64,000 nt of DNA. Source: Trifolium pratense (lineage: Eukaryota; Streptophyta; Magnoliopsida; Fabales; Fabaceae). Shown one piece after another: positions 11,075-23,151 of this stretch. Where the stretch lies: positions 5,084,001-5,148,000 of the forward strand of contig NC_060060.1 of assembly GCF_020283565.1 (NCBI RefSeq), in the 5' to 3' direction. Position numbers and translations under genes: made by a program. The notes beneath the pieces were generated by a model that was not told where the DNA came from, ran no database searches, and worked only from the letters and a program-made list of their open reading frames with translations. Position 1 is the stretch's first letter; each line of letters opens with the position of its first letter.

Positions 11075-11256
11075 GATTTAATTGATATGCACCGACGGTG
11101 TAAAATAATTTTACACTGTCAACCAATACCAATCATGTTTTCCGCCACATCACCTCACTACATCCCACTTTCTTGATATGACATGGCAAAATAATGATTT
11201 TTTATTGGACGATTGTGCAAAACTATTTTACACCGTCGGTGCACATCAATTAAACT
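11075..11256. mobile_element. MITE family 'TTTAATTGATATGCACCGAC', copy 1
   Basis: Terminal inverted repeats of ~30 bp read TTTAATTGAT[A/G]TGCACCGAC followed by GGTGTAAAATA. The ~180 bp element is non-coding. A second copy in reverse orientation at 32728-32909 matches along its whole length, including the middle (CCAATACCAA...CATGTTTTCCG). The target duplication is ambiguous. Confidence 0.85.
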
Positions 11257-13010
11257 CTATATTTAATGTTTTAAAAATATAATTCACAAAATATTTAAAA
11301 ATATTGATACATTTATATTCTTAATATATGCCCTAACATTTTCCTTGCTTTATCTTAGGCATGCATTTTAGTCACAAACCACAACTTATGTATTGTTTTT
11401 TTGATTAAAAAGAATTAATCGAAATATCTTTCATATGCTGCAATGCAAGTATTCCAACTGATTGTGAGCTTGTGTATGCACTGAACGAGTGAAGCTACGT
11501 GGAGTACGCACTGGGAATGCCATGGTAGTTTAGAAGAGGTTTGATTTGCAATTGCAAGGGGATTAGATTAGGTTCAAAGAAACTTTATAATTTACTTAAT
11601 TGTTAATTTTTCAATTATACAAGTTATCACGAACTTATAGCTTATTTTGATAAGTTAATTTAATTAGTTTATAGTCTAAAACTTATTTCTTAGAGGTGGT
11701 ATCTGCCCAACATCTCTGGCCATCCATTCTATTTATACAAATAGGAAGTGCAATATTTTTTGTGCTTGAGCCGTTAGAGTATTGTATCTCGGAGAACTTG
11801 GATCTTGGAGGACTTGGAGGGTTTTGATTTTGAACCGGCTTTTTGCTCACCTTGTATGGTGATCTTCTTGTTCTTGTATTCATGTATCTTTTTCTTTGGG
11901 ATTATTAGTACTTCTTGTAATCCTCCATCTTTGAACCTTGTTATAACCTAATCTTATTTTTTTCTTTTAATATATATTTTGCGATTAAAAAAAAGAATAC
12001 TACTACTAAATCTACACACCAATGACCAAACATGAATACCTATTTTGTGAACCAAAGAGTTAATATTAGAAAGAAAAAAATACATAAATTTTCCTTTTTC
12101 GATCTATTTTAAAAAGTCTTAAGGAATAATTCAGGAATTGTCAAGGTGTCACAGTCATACAAATATTTGTTTCACTTTAAACCGAAAACCATTTCTTTGG
12201 GTATTACTTCACTCCTATTGTTTGGGTATCCTTTACTAAAGTACAGTATCATATATGATAAGTATAATATAGTTTAAGAAATTAAGAGTAAATATAAAAT
12301 ATCCTGATAATTAAGATAATTAATGTAAAATAATTTTTCACTCGCATTCAATAAACATCTTGTAATCAATCAAATTAGTGAACTCAAATTAGTTGGTATG
12401 GATAGCGCATATTTTACGCATAAGCCGAAGTTCAAACCTGAGGCAGTCGGAAGCTGGAAGGAATACCAAGCATGTTAATCCTAGTATTTTATTGTTAATG
12501 ATAGGTTTGATATTTTCAATTGATCAAATTTAAACATCGAAAACTTAAAGTTGCCCAACAAAAGTTAAGAGAAAAAATAGTATGGGTATTACTAACATAA
12601 AATCTATGATTGGATTAAAAAAAAAAAGTGTATGCTTCAAGTAATTTCACGAAGAAAAAATTACTTGAATAAAATGCAATCATCCCAACAATTGACGTTC
12701 AACCGGAAGAAGGATAATAGTGTAACAAATTAGAAACTCAAAAGAACCGATTTGTTAGCTAAATAACTTAAAGACATACTTGTTACATAAAAGCTTAAAA
12801 AACCTAACTAATACAAATGCGAAACTTAAAGAACTTCTCAATACATTTGGCCTAAAAATAAATGTTAAAACATAGAGATTAAAGTTACATAAACCCCTTA
12901 TTTGTTTCCTTCATCACTCAAAATTGAAAAACTGCAGCAACTAAAACTTAAGAGATTGAAGTTACATAAACCCCTTATGGTTGTAAGCTATCAGAGGGAG
13001 TTTTATTAAT
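11257..13010. other. Intergenic; possible retroelement tail and SINE-like relic
   Basis: At 11690-12000 a plus-strand GC-richer stretch ends in a T-rich tract and GCGATTAAAAAAAA, which looks like the polyadenylated 3' end of a retroposed sequence. No protein is recognised. At ~12375-12450 TTAGTTGGTATGGATAGC and GTTCAAACC resemble degenerate A and B boxes of a SINE. Neither is firm. The rest is AT-rich with no features. Confidence 0.3.
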
Positions 13011-13517
13011 ATAAGCAAGCTGTATCTACTATAAAATTGAAAAAAATAAATTAAGAATAGAATATGAATATGTGGTTTGGGGTTTCAAAACTCAAAATCG
13101 AAAATTGCATAAACGTGATGATAGCAGATCCATGCTTCAATTGGTTACGATGAGCTTAGATCATCTTCGTTTCCTCCAATCTTTGTTCGCATGGCTTCAC
13201 AAGATTTCCCTTTTATTTTATGTTTTGGAAGCTTCACACATTCAGAGTATGTAATTTTTTTTGAAAAAACATTCAGAGTATGTAATTAGTGTTTGTTTTG
13301 TTTCAAAGGATACGAAAGGAGTATACATTCATTTTGACGGTGGATTAAAAATAAATTAAAATAATCCCGTAAACTGAACTCAGTTAATAATGACATCGCA
13401 TAAAATTTAAGGTTCAAACTCCAAACATATTCAAATTGACACAAATGTAAACAACACTGAACTTTTGACATGCAGAATGCAGTAGTGTCATATGTAAAAC
13501 CCCTAATATGCTAAATT

Positions 13518-13587
13518 GCTAGGCAGAAATGTAACAGAGTTGCCAATAGTTTGCTAGGCAGAAATGTAACAGAGTTGCCAATAGTTT
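13518..13587. repeat. 35 bp direct duplication
   Basis: TGCTAGGCAGAAATGTAACA then GAGTTGCCAATAGTT occurs twice in tandem, just 3' of the RNase H-like stop codon (gene sense). Confidence 0.9.
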
Positions 13588-13612
13588 TTGACAGTGGCAT
13601 ACTGTCAGATGA

Positions 13613-16355
13613 TCAGTAATACACGCGTTCTTCTTCGACTTGACCATCTACAAATATATAAAGATCCATTTAATTTATGCTCCCTTACCAAATATAGACA
13701 TGAGAAATAAAATCTGAGACAAGCTAAACAGTTTGTTCACTATATTTCTTTCAAAAGATTATCTAAATGAAAATATATCAATTGAAATAAAAAAAACAAA
13801 AAAACAAAAAAACAAATCAAAGATGTTTTTTTGGTTTCAAAGCATTTTTGGTTGCAAGTCCCTTGCAATTCTCAATATTTTAGGAAATCAAAGAATCAAA
13901 CATATATGAAACTGAGAAAAGTCTTGAAGTCTAACCTCCGAGATTGATGGCCCGGTTTGCTTGAGCATCAGCTTCAGTGTTCCATTCCTTAAACATTACA
14001 ATAAATATGTTACCATGTGTTAATGTCGGTGAAAATATAAGGAGTTGTAAAAGAAATTAGTCAGATTTGAAAGAAAATATTCATATAAGTAGGAGTAGGA
14101 GTCTAATGCAATTAGTGTGAGTGATCAATATATCTGATTACAAATTATACTAGTTTTAGTTATTCAAGCATTTGGATCACATGACTTCTTACATAGACAT
14201 GCATTTGGATGAAAAATTCAGAAGAAAAAGTATGAGCAAAATGATTCTCGTAAATACCCTAGGAATGTGTTGGACGTTGACCGAGCGAAACTTCCTTGCT
14301 ATCTCCGAAGCCTCTTGACATAAGCTCCTTAATTGTGGGTTGTTGATATTATATTCACCCAAAAACTGTTGCAAAACCCATAACATGTGATAAGGTCAAA
14401 TGTATACTACTTTTTTATAATCAAAGATAATTTTATTTCAAATGAGTACAACGAGTACTCCAAGTCGTAAACAAATCACTTAGTAAAATGTATACTTCTT
14501 TGGATTATGTTTTTTCCATATCAAACATTCAAAAAGGTGAGAGATAACAAGCTGATTGATGATAACAAGCTGATTGGAAAGTAAAGTAAAGTAATGCATA
14601 CTATATAATAGGACCAACCTGCTTGACAACAAGCTGAGAGTCTCCCTGGATATTGATGTTCCTATATCCTTTATAGAATGCTTGATTCAAGCCTAAAATC
14701 AGTGCATGATACTCAGCAGCATTATTTGTTTGATAGCCCAGTCCTTGACGGAATCGATAGAGCTGTGAAGAAACATAAGAGTTAGCTAAATTTTAAAGAT
14801 AAACAATATAAACCCAATTGAATTGTTCAATATATTTCATACCAGAGTCCCATTTTCAGAAAACAGTGCAGCTCCTGCACCAGCTGGTCCAGGATTTCCC
14901 CTGGATGCACCATCAAACATAAGGATACAAGATCGCTGCAAATAATATATAAAACTTTAGAGTTAACATTTGATTGTCAGAACTTTATAAAGTTTTCATA
15001 AGATTTCCAAAAATGTAAAAACAGAACAAAAGATCAAGCATGAAATGGAGCTTGGACACATAACTAACTATACATTGCACAATTAATTGAAGTTCAAGTA
15101 ACTGTGTAAAGTTGTGTGTGTGTTGAGTAAATGATACTCTAATCTATCTACAAAAATCTTAAACTTCTTCCCTTAAATACAATTCAAATTATAAAAGGCT
15201 GTAAGGAAATTTTATATGCTAGGACATGTATATGAACCCAATACGAGTCCACATTGGTCATAATTACAATTTTATAAGAATTTATTAACTAAATTAACAG
15301 AGATAAGAAACTAATTAACATCTAAGTAACAATATTGAACTAAACTAAAATAAAAAGGTCATAACAACAATTACAAGTATCTATAACGAAATAAATTTAT
15401 TAACTGACATTTTTTAAGTAATTACCCTGCCACCTGATGTTTTTTGGAAGTAATTTACCTTACTAACTTCTTATATTTGCAAAAATCATGCTAACTTTCT
15501 ATTACCATGGAAATTTTGTGAGCTATATAATTTCTTAATACATAAATTTCAATATCAGGAAGAGTGAATGTTTACCCCTTACCACAATAAGTAAAATAAT
15601 TTCGTATATCAACTATAGTTATACTTTGGCCCCGTGAGCTTAGCTCAGTTGCCAGAGACGTCATACAATAAGTCGGGGTTCGAACCCCGCACACTTCACT
15701 TATTCACACCTAACTAGGCTATGATTAGTTAGAGTTTTTGACAACACAAGTTCGATTTCTGAGAGAAAGAGTTTTTGACCGGAATTTACTTAACTGACGG
15801 TCGAACTCTGAATTACTAGGGTTTTTTCGAAACCGGTTAATTAACAAAGAAAAATACAAAAAATAAAAATTCATTCATTTTCAATCGAATCAAAATATAA
15901 AAATACTGAGTCATGACTCATGAGTGCTTTTTTTTCATATTTCCTTTGTTAGAAAATTAATTAATTAATTAATTATGTTAGAATTTAGAAGACTGAAGTC
16001 AACAAATCAATAGAAAATAAGAAAAACTTCCACGATTAGCCAAACAACCACAAACAGAATCATCGCCGGATAATGAACATAACCACCGCCAGAGATAACA
16101 CAGAGTCACCGCCGAAGAAGAACAAAACTCTACTTAACCATCACCGAAGATAACACAGAATCACCGGAGAAATAACAAACCAAATCGATATCCATAAAAA
16201 ATTCCTAACGATTTACAAGTGATGATGATCGCTTAATTTATGCTAACGAAAACGCTAAACATGAATCACATTGCATTTTTAGAGAATTTTCAGAGAAAAA
16301 TATGAACAGTATGAATGAGAAGGAGAAGATGAAGAAGGAGAACCTGGTTGCTCAT
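13613..16355 (-). CDS. RNase H-like protein, complete six-exon gene (147 aa)
   Basis: Exons (minus strand): 16344-16355 (MSNQ), 14843-14935 (RSCILMFDGASRGNPG...), 14619-14762 (LYRFRQG...AAEYHALIL...IQGDSQLVVKQ), 14258-14365 (FLGEYNINNP...VQHIPR), 13936-13987 (EWNTEADAQANRAINLG), 13613-13647 (GQVEEERVYY, stop). All five introns are GT-AG and the phases match, giving 444 nt including the stop. The protein is essentially one RNase H fold. The four acidic active-site residues expected of this fold are in place: Asp in FDGAS, Glu in AEYHAL, Asp in GDSQ and Asp in TEADA. This type (RVT_3-like, without reverse transcriptase) is a widespread plant family with RNA:DNA-hybrid nuclease potential; its substrate is unknown. 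Intron 1 (1.4 kb) holds SINE pieces. The only clearly intact member of the local cluster. Confidence 0.88.
15633..15830 (+). mobile_element. SINE followed by a second SINE fragment
   Basis: GTGAGCTTAGCTCAGTTGCC (A box) and GGGGTTCGAACCCCGC (B box, 15675-15690) are tRNA-like, but no acceptor stem or cloverleaf can be paired. A body ~110 bp long follows. From ~15745 a piece (CAAGTTCGATTTCTGAG ... GGTCGAACTCTGAATTACTA) resembles the SINE at 17768-17900. Both lie in intron 1 of the RNase H-like gene. Confidence 0.75.
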
Positions 16356-16620
16356 GATTTCTCTCTGTGATTTTCAAAGATTTTGCTCTAAGGTTTGTTA
16401 GTTGCACACACTGACACTACTGTATAAAAATGATCGTTGTAACAAATTCTGAAACGGATTTTAAATCTTTATAAACCACAATAAAATATGTGTTTCAGTT
16501 ACTGATATATTCCAATTCCAATAATAATAAAAGAAAATTAATATTTAGTTCAATTTTTTTTTTCATTTAAATTTAAAAGAGTCTGGTAGAATAAGAAATA
16601 GAGGTGGAGTGTTACGGTGA

Positions 16621-17050
16621 AAGTAACATGAAAGTAAAAATTAACTAGGGTAATTCTTGAAAATTACTATGACTATATATGGCTGACGGTAATAATTATT
16701 ACACTGAATTATTGATCAATCATATGTCACTCATACTGGATTTTTTGAAACTTGGTGTTGGTGTGGTGTGTGTCCTATTTGTGTGAGAAGAAAATATGTA
16801 ATATAGAATAGGGATTAACTATGGTTGAATGTGTAAAAGTAACTATGGTTGAAGGTACGTGGAATGTGTAAAAGTAACTATGATTGAAGGTAAAAATTAA
16901 CTAGGGTAACTCTTTAAGAGTAGTAGAGTACTATGGCTGTATATGGCTGACAGTAATAATCACTATACTAAATTACTGATCAATCATATGTCACTCACAC
17001 CGGTTTTTTTGAAACTTGGTGTTGGTGTGGTGTGTCCTATTTGTGTGAGA
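16621..17050. repeat. ~260 bp tandem duplication upstream of the RNase H-like gene
   Basis: A block around AAAAATTAACTAGGGTAA ... TTGATCAATCATATGTCACTC ... GTTGGTGTGGTGTG (16630-16790) recurs diverged at 16890-17050. A shorter related piece (AAAATTAACTGCGGTAA ... CTTATGTCACTC) lies at 20960-21040, beyond the inserted elements. This suggests they separated an originally continuous upstream region. Confidence 0.75.
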
Positions 17051-17444
17051 AAATAGGGATTATCTTTTCATATAGTCAAAATTCGGTACAATCGTGCAAT
17101 TTGAATGATTAAGACTATTCGATTAAGATTGTATTAGAATATGTTTATTTAAATTTTAACCTCAAATTTTATATATAAATAGTTAAATTTGTCTTATGAT
17201 TTATACCGTCCGATTTTAATAAGATGATTTTGAGGTATTAAGTGCATTAGACTGCATTCTATTGTGACCACACCTAATAGAATCAGATGGTTTAGAAATA
17301 CTAACTACACATGCATCCCCACGGTGGTTGTACTTAAATCAATTGGGCGTCACATCTTTGTAAGTATAACTATACATAATTGCAAAATGTTAATGATGGT
17401 CTTTTCATATTTATATTAAGAGGATAAAAGACGGCTCTAGTTAA

Positions 17445-17760
17445 TCAAGTGTATGTTTGGTTTCAATTCTGGAGCATCCAGAATTGATTCTGGACGTGTA
17501 GAATTGATTCTGATTTGTTTGGTTTTTCAAAAGTAGAATTGATTCTGCCTCCAGAATTGATTCTACTTGAAGCTAGAAATCGTAGCTTCTGATTCTAGAA
17601 TTGATTTTTACACTCAAATTTTTTGTTCAACTCACTTTTTCATGAATATATCCAAACATAAACCACTTCAGCTTAAAATCAATTTTGGCCAGAATCAATT
17701 TTACATAATCAATTATGCCAAAATCAATTCTCTCCGCCGCAGAACCAAACACACGCCAAG
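17445..17760. mobile_element. MITE with GTGTATGTTTGGTT-type ends
   Basis: The left end GTGTATGTTTGGTTTCAATT and the right end ...CAGAACCAAACACACG are inverted copies of a GTTTGGTTC sequence. The interior is full of AGAATTGATTCT-type short palindromes. hAT-like in style; the target duplication was not resolved. Confidence 0.6.
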
Positions 17761-17767
17761 TCATTGG

Positions 17768-17900
17768 GCTTAAATGGTTAATGAGTTTCACTAGAAATGA
17801 CGGATTTTGAGAGAATCCGAGTTCGATTCTTGGGTGGAACAATTTTTTACCCAGACTTTACTTACCTCCCAGCCGAACTCTGGACTACTAGGGTTCGTCG
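17768..17900 (+). mobile_element. tRNA-derived SINE
   Basis: Box-A-like region GGCTTAAATGGTTAATGAG and box B CGAGTTCGATTCTTGG (17818-17833) precede a body ending AACTCTGGACTACTAGGGTT. It shares this 3' body with the fragment at 15745-15830. Confidence 0.65.
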
Positions 17901-18013
17901 TCTGAATGCGGCGTTTTGTTGTTCTTTTTTGTGCGGTTGTTCATCATAAATAACTTAATAAAAACATGTCATTGTGGTTCAATAATCATATAGACTAAAT
18001 TTAAACCAAAATA

Positions 18014-18049
<36 letters not shown>

Positions 18050-18051
<2 letters not shown>

Positions 18052-18448
18052 GGAGGGATCAAATTACACCGGTGTAACATTTGATTAATGTTACTCCGCT
18101 CAATAACGCTTTAACGAATATAAATTTTACAAAATCCACCGTTGGATTGAAAGCTTATATCGTATAGATCGTCCATGTTAAATTTTACAAAAATCTAAAA
18201 TCGTTTGATATGTTATTGAGACCGATGAAGATTAATGGTTTATGCGTTTTTATTAAATACCGTTAATCATGATCTATCTCAAAAACATATCAAACGATTT
18301 TAGATTTTTATACAATTCAACATAAATGATCTATACGATATAAGCTTTCAATCCAACGGTGGATTTTGTAAAATTTGCATTCGTTAAAGCGTTATTGAGC
18401 GGTGTAACATTACTCAAATGTTACACCGGTGTAATTTGATCTCTCCCC
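18050..18448. mobile_element. 399 bp foldback element in a TA microsatellite, copy 1
   Basis: It begins GGGGAGGGATCAAATTACAC and ends with the inverse. The two arms (~190 bp each) are near-perfect inverted repeats around a short centre (GGTTTATGCGTTTTTATT). It is flanked by (TA)n on both sides with no other obvious target duplication, and has no ORF. Confidence 0.88.
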
Positions 18449-18460
18449 ATATATATATAT

Positions 18461-18856
18461 GGGGAGAGATCAAATTACACCGGTGTAACATTTGAGTAAT
18501 GTTACACCGCTCAATAACGCTTTAACGAATGCAAATTTTACAAAATCCACCGTTGGATCGAAAGCTTATATCGTATAGATCATCTATGTTGAATTGTATA
18601 AAAATCTAAAATCATTTGATATGTTTTTGAGATAGATCAAGATTAACGGTATTCAATAAAAATGCATAAACCATTAATCTTCACCGGTTTCAATAACATA
18701 TCAAACGATTTTAAATTTTTGTAAAATTCAACATGGATGATCTATACGATATAAACTTTCAATCCAACGGTGGATTTTATAAAATTTGTATTCGCTAAAG
18801 CGTTATTGAGTGGTGTAACATTACTCAAATGTTACACCGGTGTAATTTGATCCCTC

Positions 18857-18859
<3 letters not shown>
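18461..18859. mobile_element. 399 bp foldback element, copy 2, opposite orientation
   Basis: Same length and same ends as copy 1 (GGGGAGAGATCAAATTACAC). The asymmetric centre is reverse-complemented relative to copy 1, so the two are inverted. Only 12 bp of (AT)n separates them. Confidence 0.88.
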
Positions 18860-18890
<31 letters not shown>

Positions 18891-18892
<2 letters not shown>

Positions 18893-20601
18893 GGGCTGCT
18901 AATTTAGACTCAGTTGGGTCTAAATTAACAAGGTGCACCTTTTGAGTTGGACAAAAATACCCTTTCTTTTTTTTAAAAAAAAAAAAAAAACATATTGGCG
19001 CTGATCCAGTGTCGCGCGCCTACCGCAGGACCACCGTTACAGACCGTTGATTTCCATCAGACGGCCAAGAGATGATCTCATCATGGCTGTCGGATCAATC
19101 AGACAGTCCAGATCATCCATCTCCATGATAAGCCAGCGCGTGCACCACACTAGATCTGCGCCTGGAGAGAGAAAATTTCATTTTAAAAAAGCAGGACACG
19201 TGTCAACTGCTGGGTGGTTGGCGTGTTTTTTTTTTCATTTAATACTTTAAACTCAATTATTTCGTTGTAAATTAATTTTTTATTTTTTTATTTTTATACC
19301 AAAATTCATAATTGTTTTTTGTCTACAAATAGAGACTTGGTTCGTTTGATTTGGACACAAAAAAAAAAACTCAATTTTTCACTACCTTTAATTATCTTTA
19401 TATAATACTGTGAAACCATTTAGCTGGTAGAATGGTTTCACAGTATAACTCTCTGAAACCATTTTACTGGTAGAATGGTTTCAGTGAGTAATTTCTTAAT
19501 TGTTTGCTTCTGAAACCATTCTGAAACCATTTAGCTGGTACAATGGTTTCAGAGCGTTGTACTTTGAAATCATTTCACTGATAGAATGGTTTCAGGGGAG
19601 TTGATTTTTAATTGTTTGCTTCTGAAACCATTTTACTGCTAGAATGGTTTCACAGTATAACTCTCTGAAACCATTCTTCCAGCTAAATGGTTTCAGAAGC
19701 AAACAATAGTTTTTAATTACCGTTTTATCTCATTTAATTAACGAAAAATAGTTTCAGGTCTCAAAAAATTTCATAAAATATACCAAAAGTTCCAGAATAT
19801 TATCTAATATTTTATTAGAAACAAATAAAAAAACAATTGGTTTCAGAGTACAAATCTATGAAATTATTATTATTATTTGTTAAATGGTTTTAAATAATCA
19901 GCGGAATTTGTGAAAATAATTTCATGACTTGAACTAGGGAGAGTGAGGTACACAAGAGGGTTCTAAATAATTCATAGTACTTTACATAAAATTTTGGAAA
20001 TTTTTTATGGAATTATAATATTTTTAATTACCTTTTTACTCATTTAATTAACTAAAAATAGTTTCGGGTCTCCAAAAATTTCATACAATATACCAAAATT
20101 TCCAGAATATTATCTACTATTTTATTATGAAAAAATAAAAAAAAATAGAGCCTCCCTGAGGCCGCACGCGCCCCCACGCGCCGCCGGTGAGAGTGGGCGT
20201 GGGCGACGCGCACTGTTTATCGTCCCTCCCACCCGTTTTATGCAGAAACGGGTCGTGCGACCCGGTTTTTGACCCGGTTCGATCTCCCTCAATACTCAAC
20301 GAAACTCGACGTTCCTTATATGGATTTTGATCGTTTTTCAATTTTACAAAGGTTTCCGGTATTAGTTTTTGAAATCGGCATTCGATTCGCACGTAAAATG
20401 AGGTCGAAATTTGGAAGAAATTTAAAAAATGTAATAGTTGTTCTATTGTTTCAAAAAAAAAAAAAAGGATATTTTTATGATGCAAATTACATACATGCCC
20501 CAGTTGCTCTATTGTTTCAAAAAAAAAAAATGGGTATTTTTGTCCAACTCAAAAGGTGCACCTTGCTAACTTAGACCTAACTAGGGTCTAAGTTAGAAAA
20601 C

Positions 20602-20604
<3 letters not shown>
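18891..20604. mobile_element. 1.7 kb terminal-inverted-repeat element in a TA microsatellite
   Basis: Terminal inverted repeats of ~75 bp: the left end reads GGGGGCTGCTAATTTAGACT then ...CAAGGTGCACCTTTTGAGTT then GGACAAAAATACCC; the right end is its inverse with a few changes. (TA)n flanks both sides. The interior is non-coding with two GC-richer patches (18995-19210, 20145-20290) and the palindrome array at 19405-19696. Probably a non-autonomous DNA transposon of unknown superfamily. Confidence 0.8.
19405..19696. repeat. Array of six short palindromes (TGAAACCATT...AATGGTTTCA)
   Basis: Hairpins of 10-16 bp arms with a ~10 nt loop lie at about 19405-19446, 19453-19484, 19521-19552, 19564-19594, 19623-19652 and 19665-19696, plus a lone half site at 19510-19520. 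Loops are variants of TAGCTGGTAG. The last unit carries the loop in reverse complement. Spacers also repeat (ATTGTTTGCTTC, CAGTATAACTCTC). Confidence 0.9.

Positions 20605-20664
<60 letters not shown>
20605..20664. repeat. (TA)n microsatellite
   Basis: About 60 bp of pure TA abut the right end of the 1.7 kb element. Confidence 0.97.
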
Positions 20665-20671
<7 letters not shown>

Positions 20672-21243
20672 CCAAAATGAAATCTAAAAAATAATATTTA
20701 AACCAAAATTTTACAACAATTAAAACTAAAAATCACTATAATTGAATGGACTAAAATAATTTAGTGAGTATTGTTCCTTAAAAGTAATTTAGTTGATAGT
20801 TATCAAAAGTTATCATCGGAGTGATTAAAATTTAAACTTCAAATTATCCACTTCTCTATATTTATAGGAGTAATGTGTTAGTAATAGGAGTAAAAATTAT
20901 CCACTAAACTACTAAAAAAAATAACTAGTGATTATTTTGACAGTAATAAAAATAAAAATTAACTGCGGTAAGTGTAGTGACTATAGTAGCAAGTAATTAT
21001 AGCTACACTATGAATCACTAAATCTTATGTCACTCTGTAGTCTGTACTATGAATCACTCCTTTATGTGAGATTCTAACGTGGCAGGTGCAATATTTCAAT
21101 CGGTTTTACACTATAAGTTACAATTATAAATAATTTGTGGTTAGTAAAGAAAAAATGTAACAAATAAACACATTATCACCATTGATTCATTCAACTGAAA
21201 AACATACATTTTTTACAAAAAAAAAAAGGACTCAGTCACTTAC
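20665..21243. other. AT-rich sequence upstream of the RNase H-like gene, no gene seen
   Basis: It contains the diverged upstream block shared with 16.6-17.0 kb (20960-21040) and nothing coding. Confidence 0.5.
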
Positions 21244-21258
21244 CTGATTTCCTTGCAT
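21244..21258 (-). pseudogene. Orphan first exon of an RNase H-like gene (MQGNQ)
   Basis: ATG CAA GGA AAT CAG followed by a perfect GTAAGT donor parallels the MSNQ first exon of the intact gene, and the 5' flank is likewise rich in GAGAAAGATC-type sequence. No exon 2 is seen before the intact gene's own exon 1, 5 kb downstream. It is either an alternative first exon for that gene or the stump of a deleted paralogue. Confidence 0.45.
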
Positions 21259-22300
21259 CGTGATCTTTCTCTGGTTTTCACCTTCTTTTTACTCCTACTC
21301 TCTAATGTTAATTTGTGCATCTTTCAATTGAGTCATCTACTATATATGGATGTATATTTTTTTTGTAAGAAACTATATATGGATTGTATGATAATTATAA
21401 AAAAATATCATATCTGATTGGCTGTTTATAATTACAAAATCTGATTTGATTGTTAAAACAGGATTTTAAATAGTAATAACAGATTTTAATCCACAATCTT
21501 CTCTTCAATTTCAACCGGAAAATTTCTCTTCCAACCCATGTTTAAGAATCCAAGTAGTTCGATCTCAATGGCATTTCATCAAACAGATAATGTGCATCAT
21601 TAATAGCCTTGTGTTGGACATAGAAGTAAAGGAAGAAGATTACATGTAAATAATGTTCAGAAAATTTTGGATTTTATTAACCGAAATTTAGGGGTATAAA
21701 AGAATGGCGGGGTCGGAACAGAAATTATCTTTCAACTGTATGTGGGACGATCCATTTAGGCCCAATAACTTCATTAAGCCCAAAACATTGTCTCTTGAAT
21801 GAAAGATTTTCTTTTGTCGTCGTACCTTCTTCTCACGTACCCTACCCTACGTGTTTCCATTTTTACCTTCAATGATTATAGGACTCGAAAATGATAGGAG
21901 TGTATCTATAAAAGCACTCATCTCTTATAGATGTTGTAAGTGGCCATAATCGGAGAGATATGAATTCAAATATTTGTTCCAACTTCCAACATATCAAACG
22001 TTCATATAATCTTTTACCATCTAAACCGTACTTACGGAACATTATTATTATTTTAAATTGTAAACGAAATGTCAAATACCACTAAAATGTAAAATTTTAA
22101 ACCTTCAACATGTAATTAAATCCTTATAAAGTCTTACATTAGCTAAGCAATGCCATCCAAATATTCCCTAAGCTAACATCATTTAAATAGGGCACAAACT
22201 ATACAAGATATGTCACATAAGATATATAGTTAGAAATTTAATTGGGACCTTTGTTACAGCCAAAATGCATAAGCTAGCCATTTATGCTGCTAGTAGATCA

Positions 22301-22335
22301 TTAATTTGGCTCACAATCTTCTTCAACTTGACCAG
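22301..22335 (-). pseudogene. Orphan last exon of an RNase H-like gene
   Basis: After TTTTGCAG at the 3' splice site it reads (A)GQVEEDCEPN, stop: 35 nt in phase 1, the same size and phase as exon 6 of the intact gene (GQVEEERVYY). The preceding exons are missing upstream, where the Helitron-like element begins ~480 bp away. Confidence 0.6.
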
Positions 22336-23147
22336 CTGCAAAAGTTCAAAATTCCTTAAAGTTTATATATTTTTCGACAATTCTCCTTAAAACTGCATTC
22401 AAAATCAGTACTTAGAATGCAACCATGCACACCTGTTCTCCTTAATAGTATTTATCAACATCAATGATTGCAATTTTCGACTAATTATGAGAATAATTCA
22501 TTCACATGAGCAGACAAACCGTTTAAGAAAGATCAAAGGAAAAGTTGTATGTGGTTGATTACATTTATTTTAGATTTTAATTTATTATTCTACATTTAAA
22601 AAGTTTTAAGTTAGTCCCTTACGTTACAATAAATTTGTCATTTTAGTGAAATTTTTATTGACAATACACAAAAGAGTTACGTAAAAATCTCGTGATGTAT
22701 GATTTCTAAAAAAAATATAAAAAATATTTGAGAGAATTTCTAAAAAAAATGAGTTTCCACATAAAAAATAAAAATAATTTGAGAGTGATTCAACAACAAT
22801 AATGTTACCTCAGCAATCTATATCTATATCTATATCTATATTAATATTATTTTAGAGCCTTTTTTCAAATGAGGTTGTACACATGGCATTCTCATGGTAA
22901 TTCTTCTCCCATATTGTTTTTGCAACAAATGCATTAAATTCTTTAAATGATTTTTCAATTTATTTTTTTGCATATCGATATTAAAAAGGAAACAATTAAA
23001 ATTCAAATTCTAATAGAGCATAAAAAGGAAATAATTCAAATTTTCAAATTCTTATTAGTTCAAGTTAAAATAATTTGTAACTTCAAATAAATTATTTTTT
23101 TGTGCAAGACATTTTTTAAACAAATTTTTTTCTTCAAAATACCAAAG

Positions 23148-23151
<4 letters not shown>

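Noticed and set aside
11683..11883. 66-codon minus-strand Pro/Ser-rich frame
   Set aside because: The plus strand here looks like a polyadenylated 3' region; no homology or splice context for the minus frame.
15633..15715. tRNA gene (clear A and B boxes, CGGGGTTCGAACCCCG)
   Set aside because: No acceptor or anticodon stem pairs and a SINE-type body follows, so it is tRNA-derived but not a tRNA.
19405..19696. CRISPR-like array
   Set aside because: The repeats are palindromes with variable spacing and repeated spacers, inside a plant transposon; a CRISPR array is not expected in this genome.
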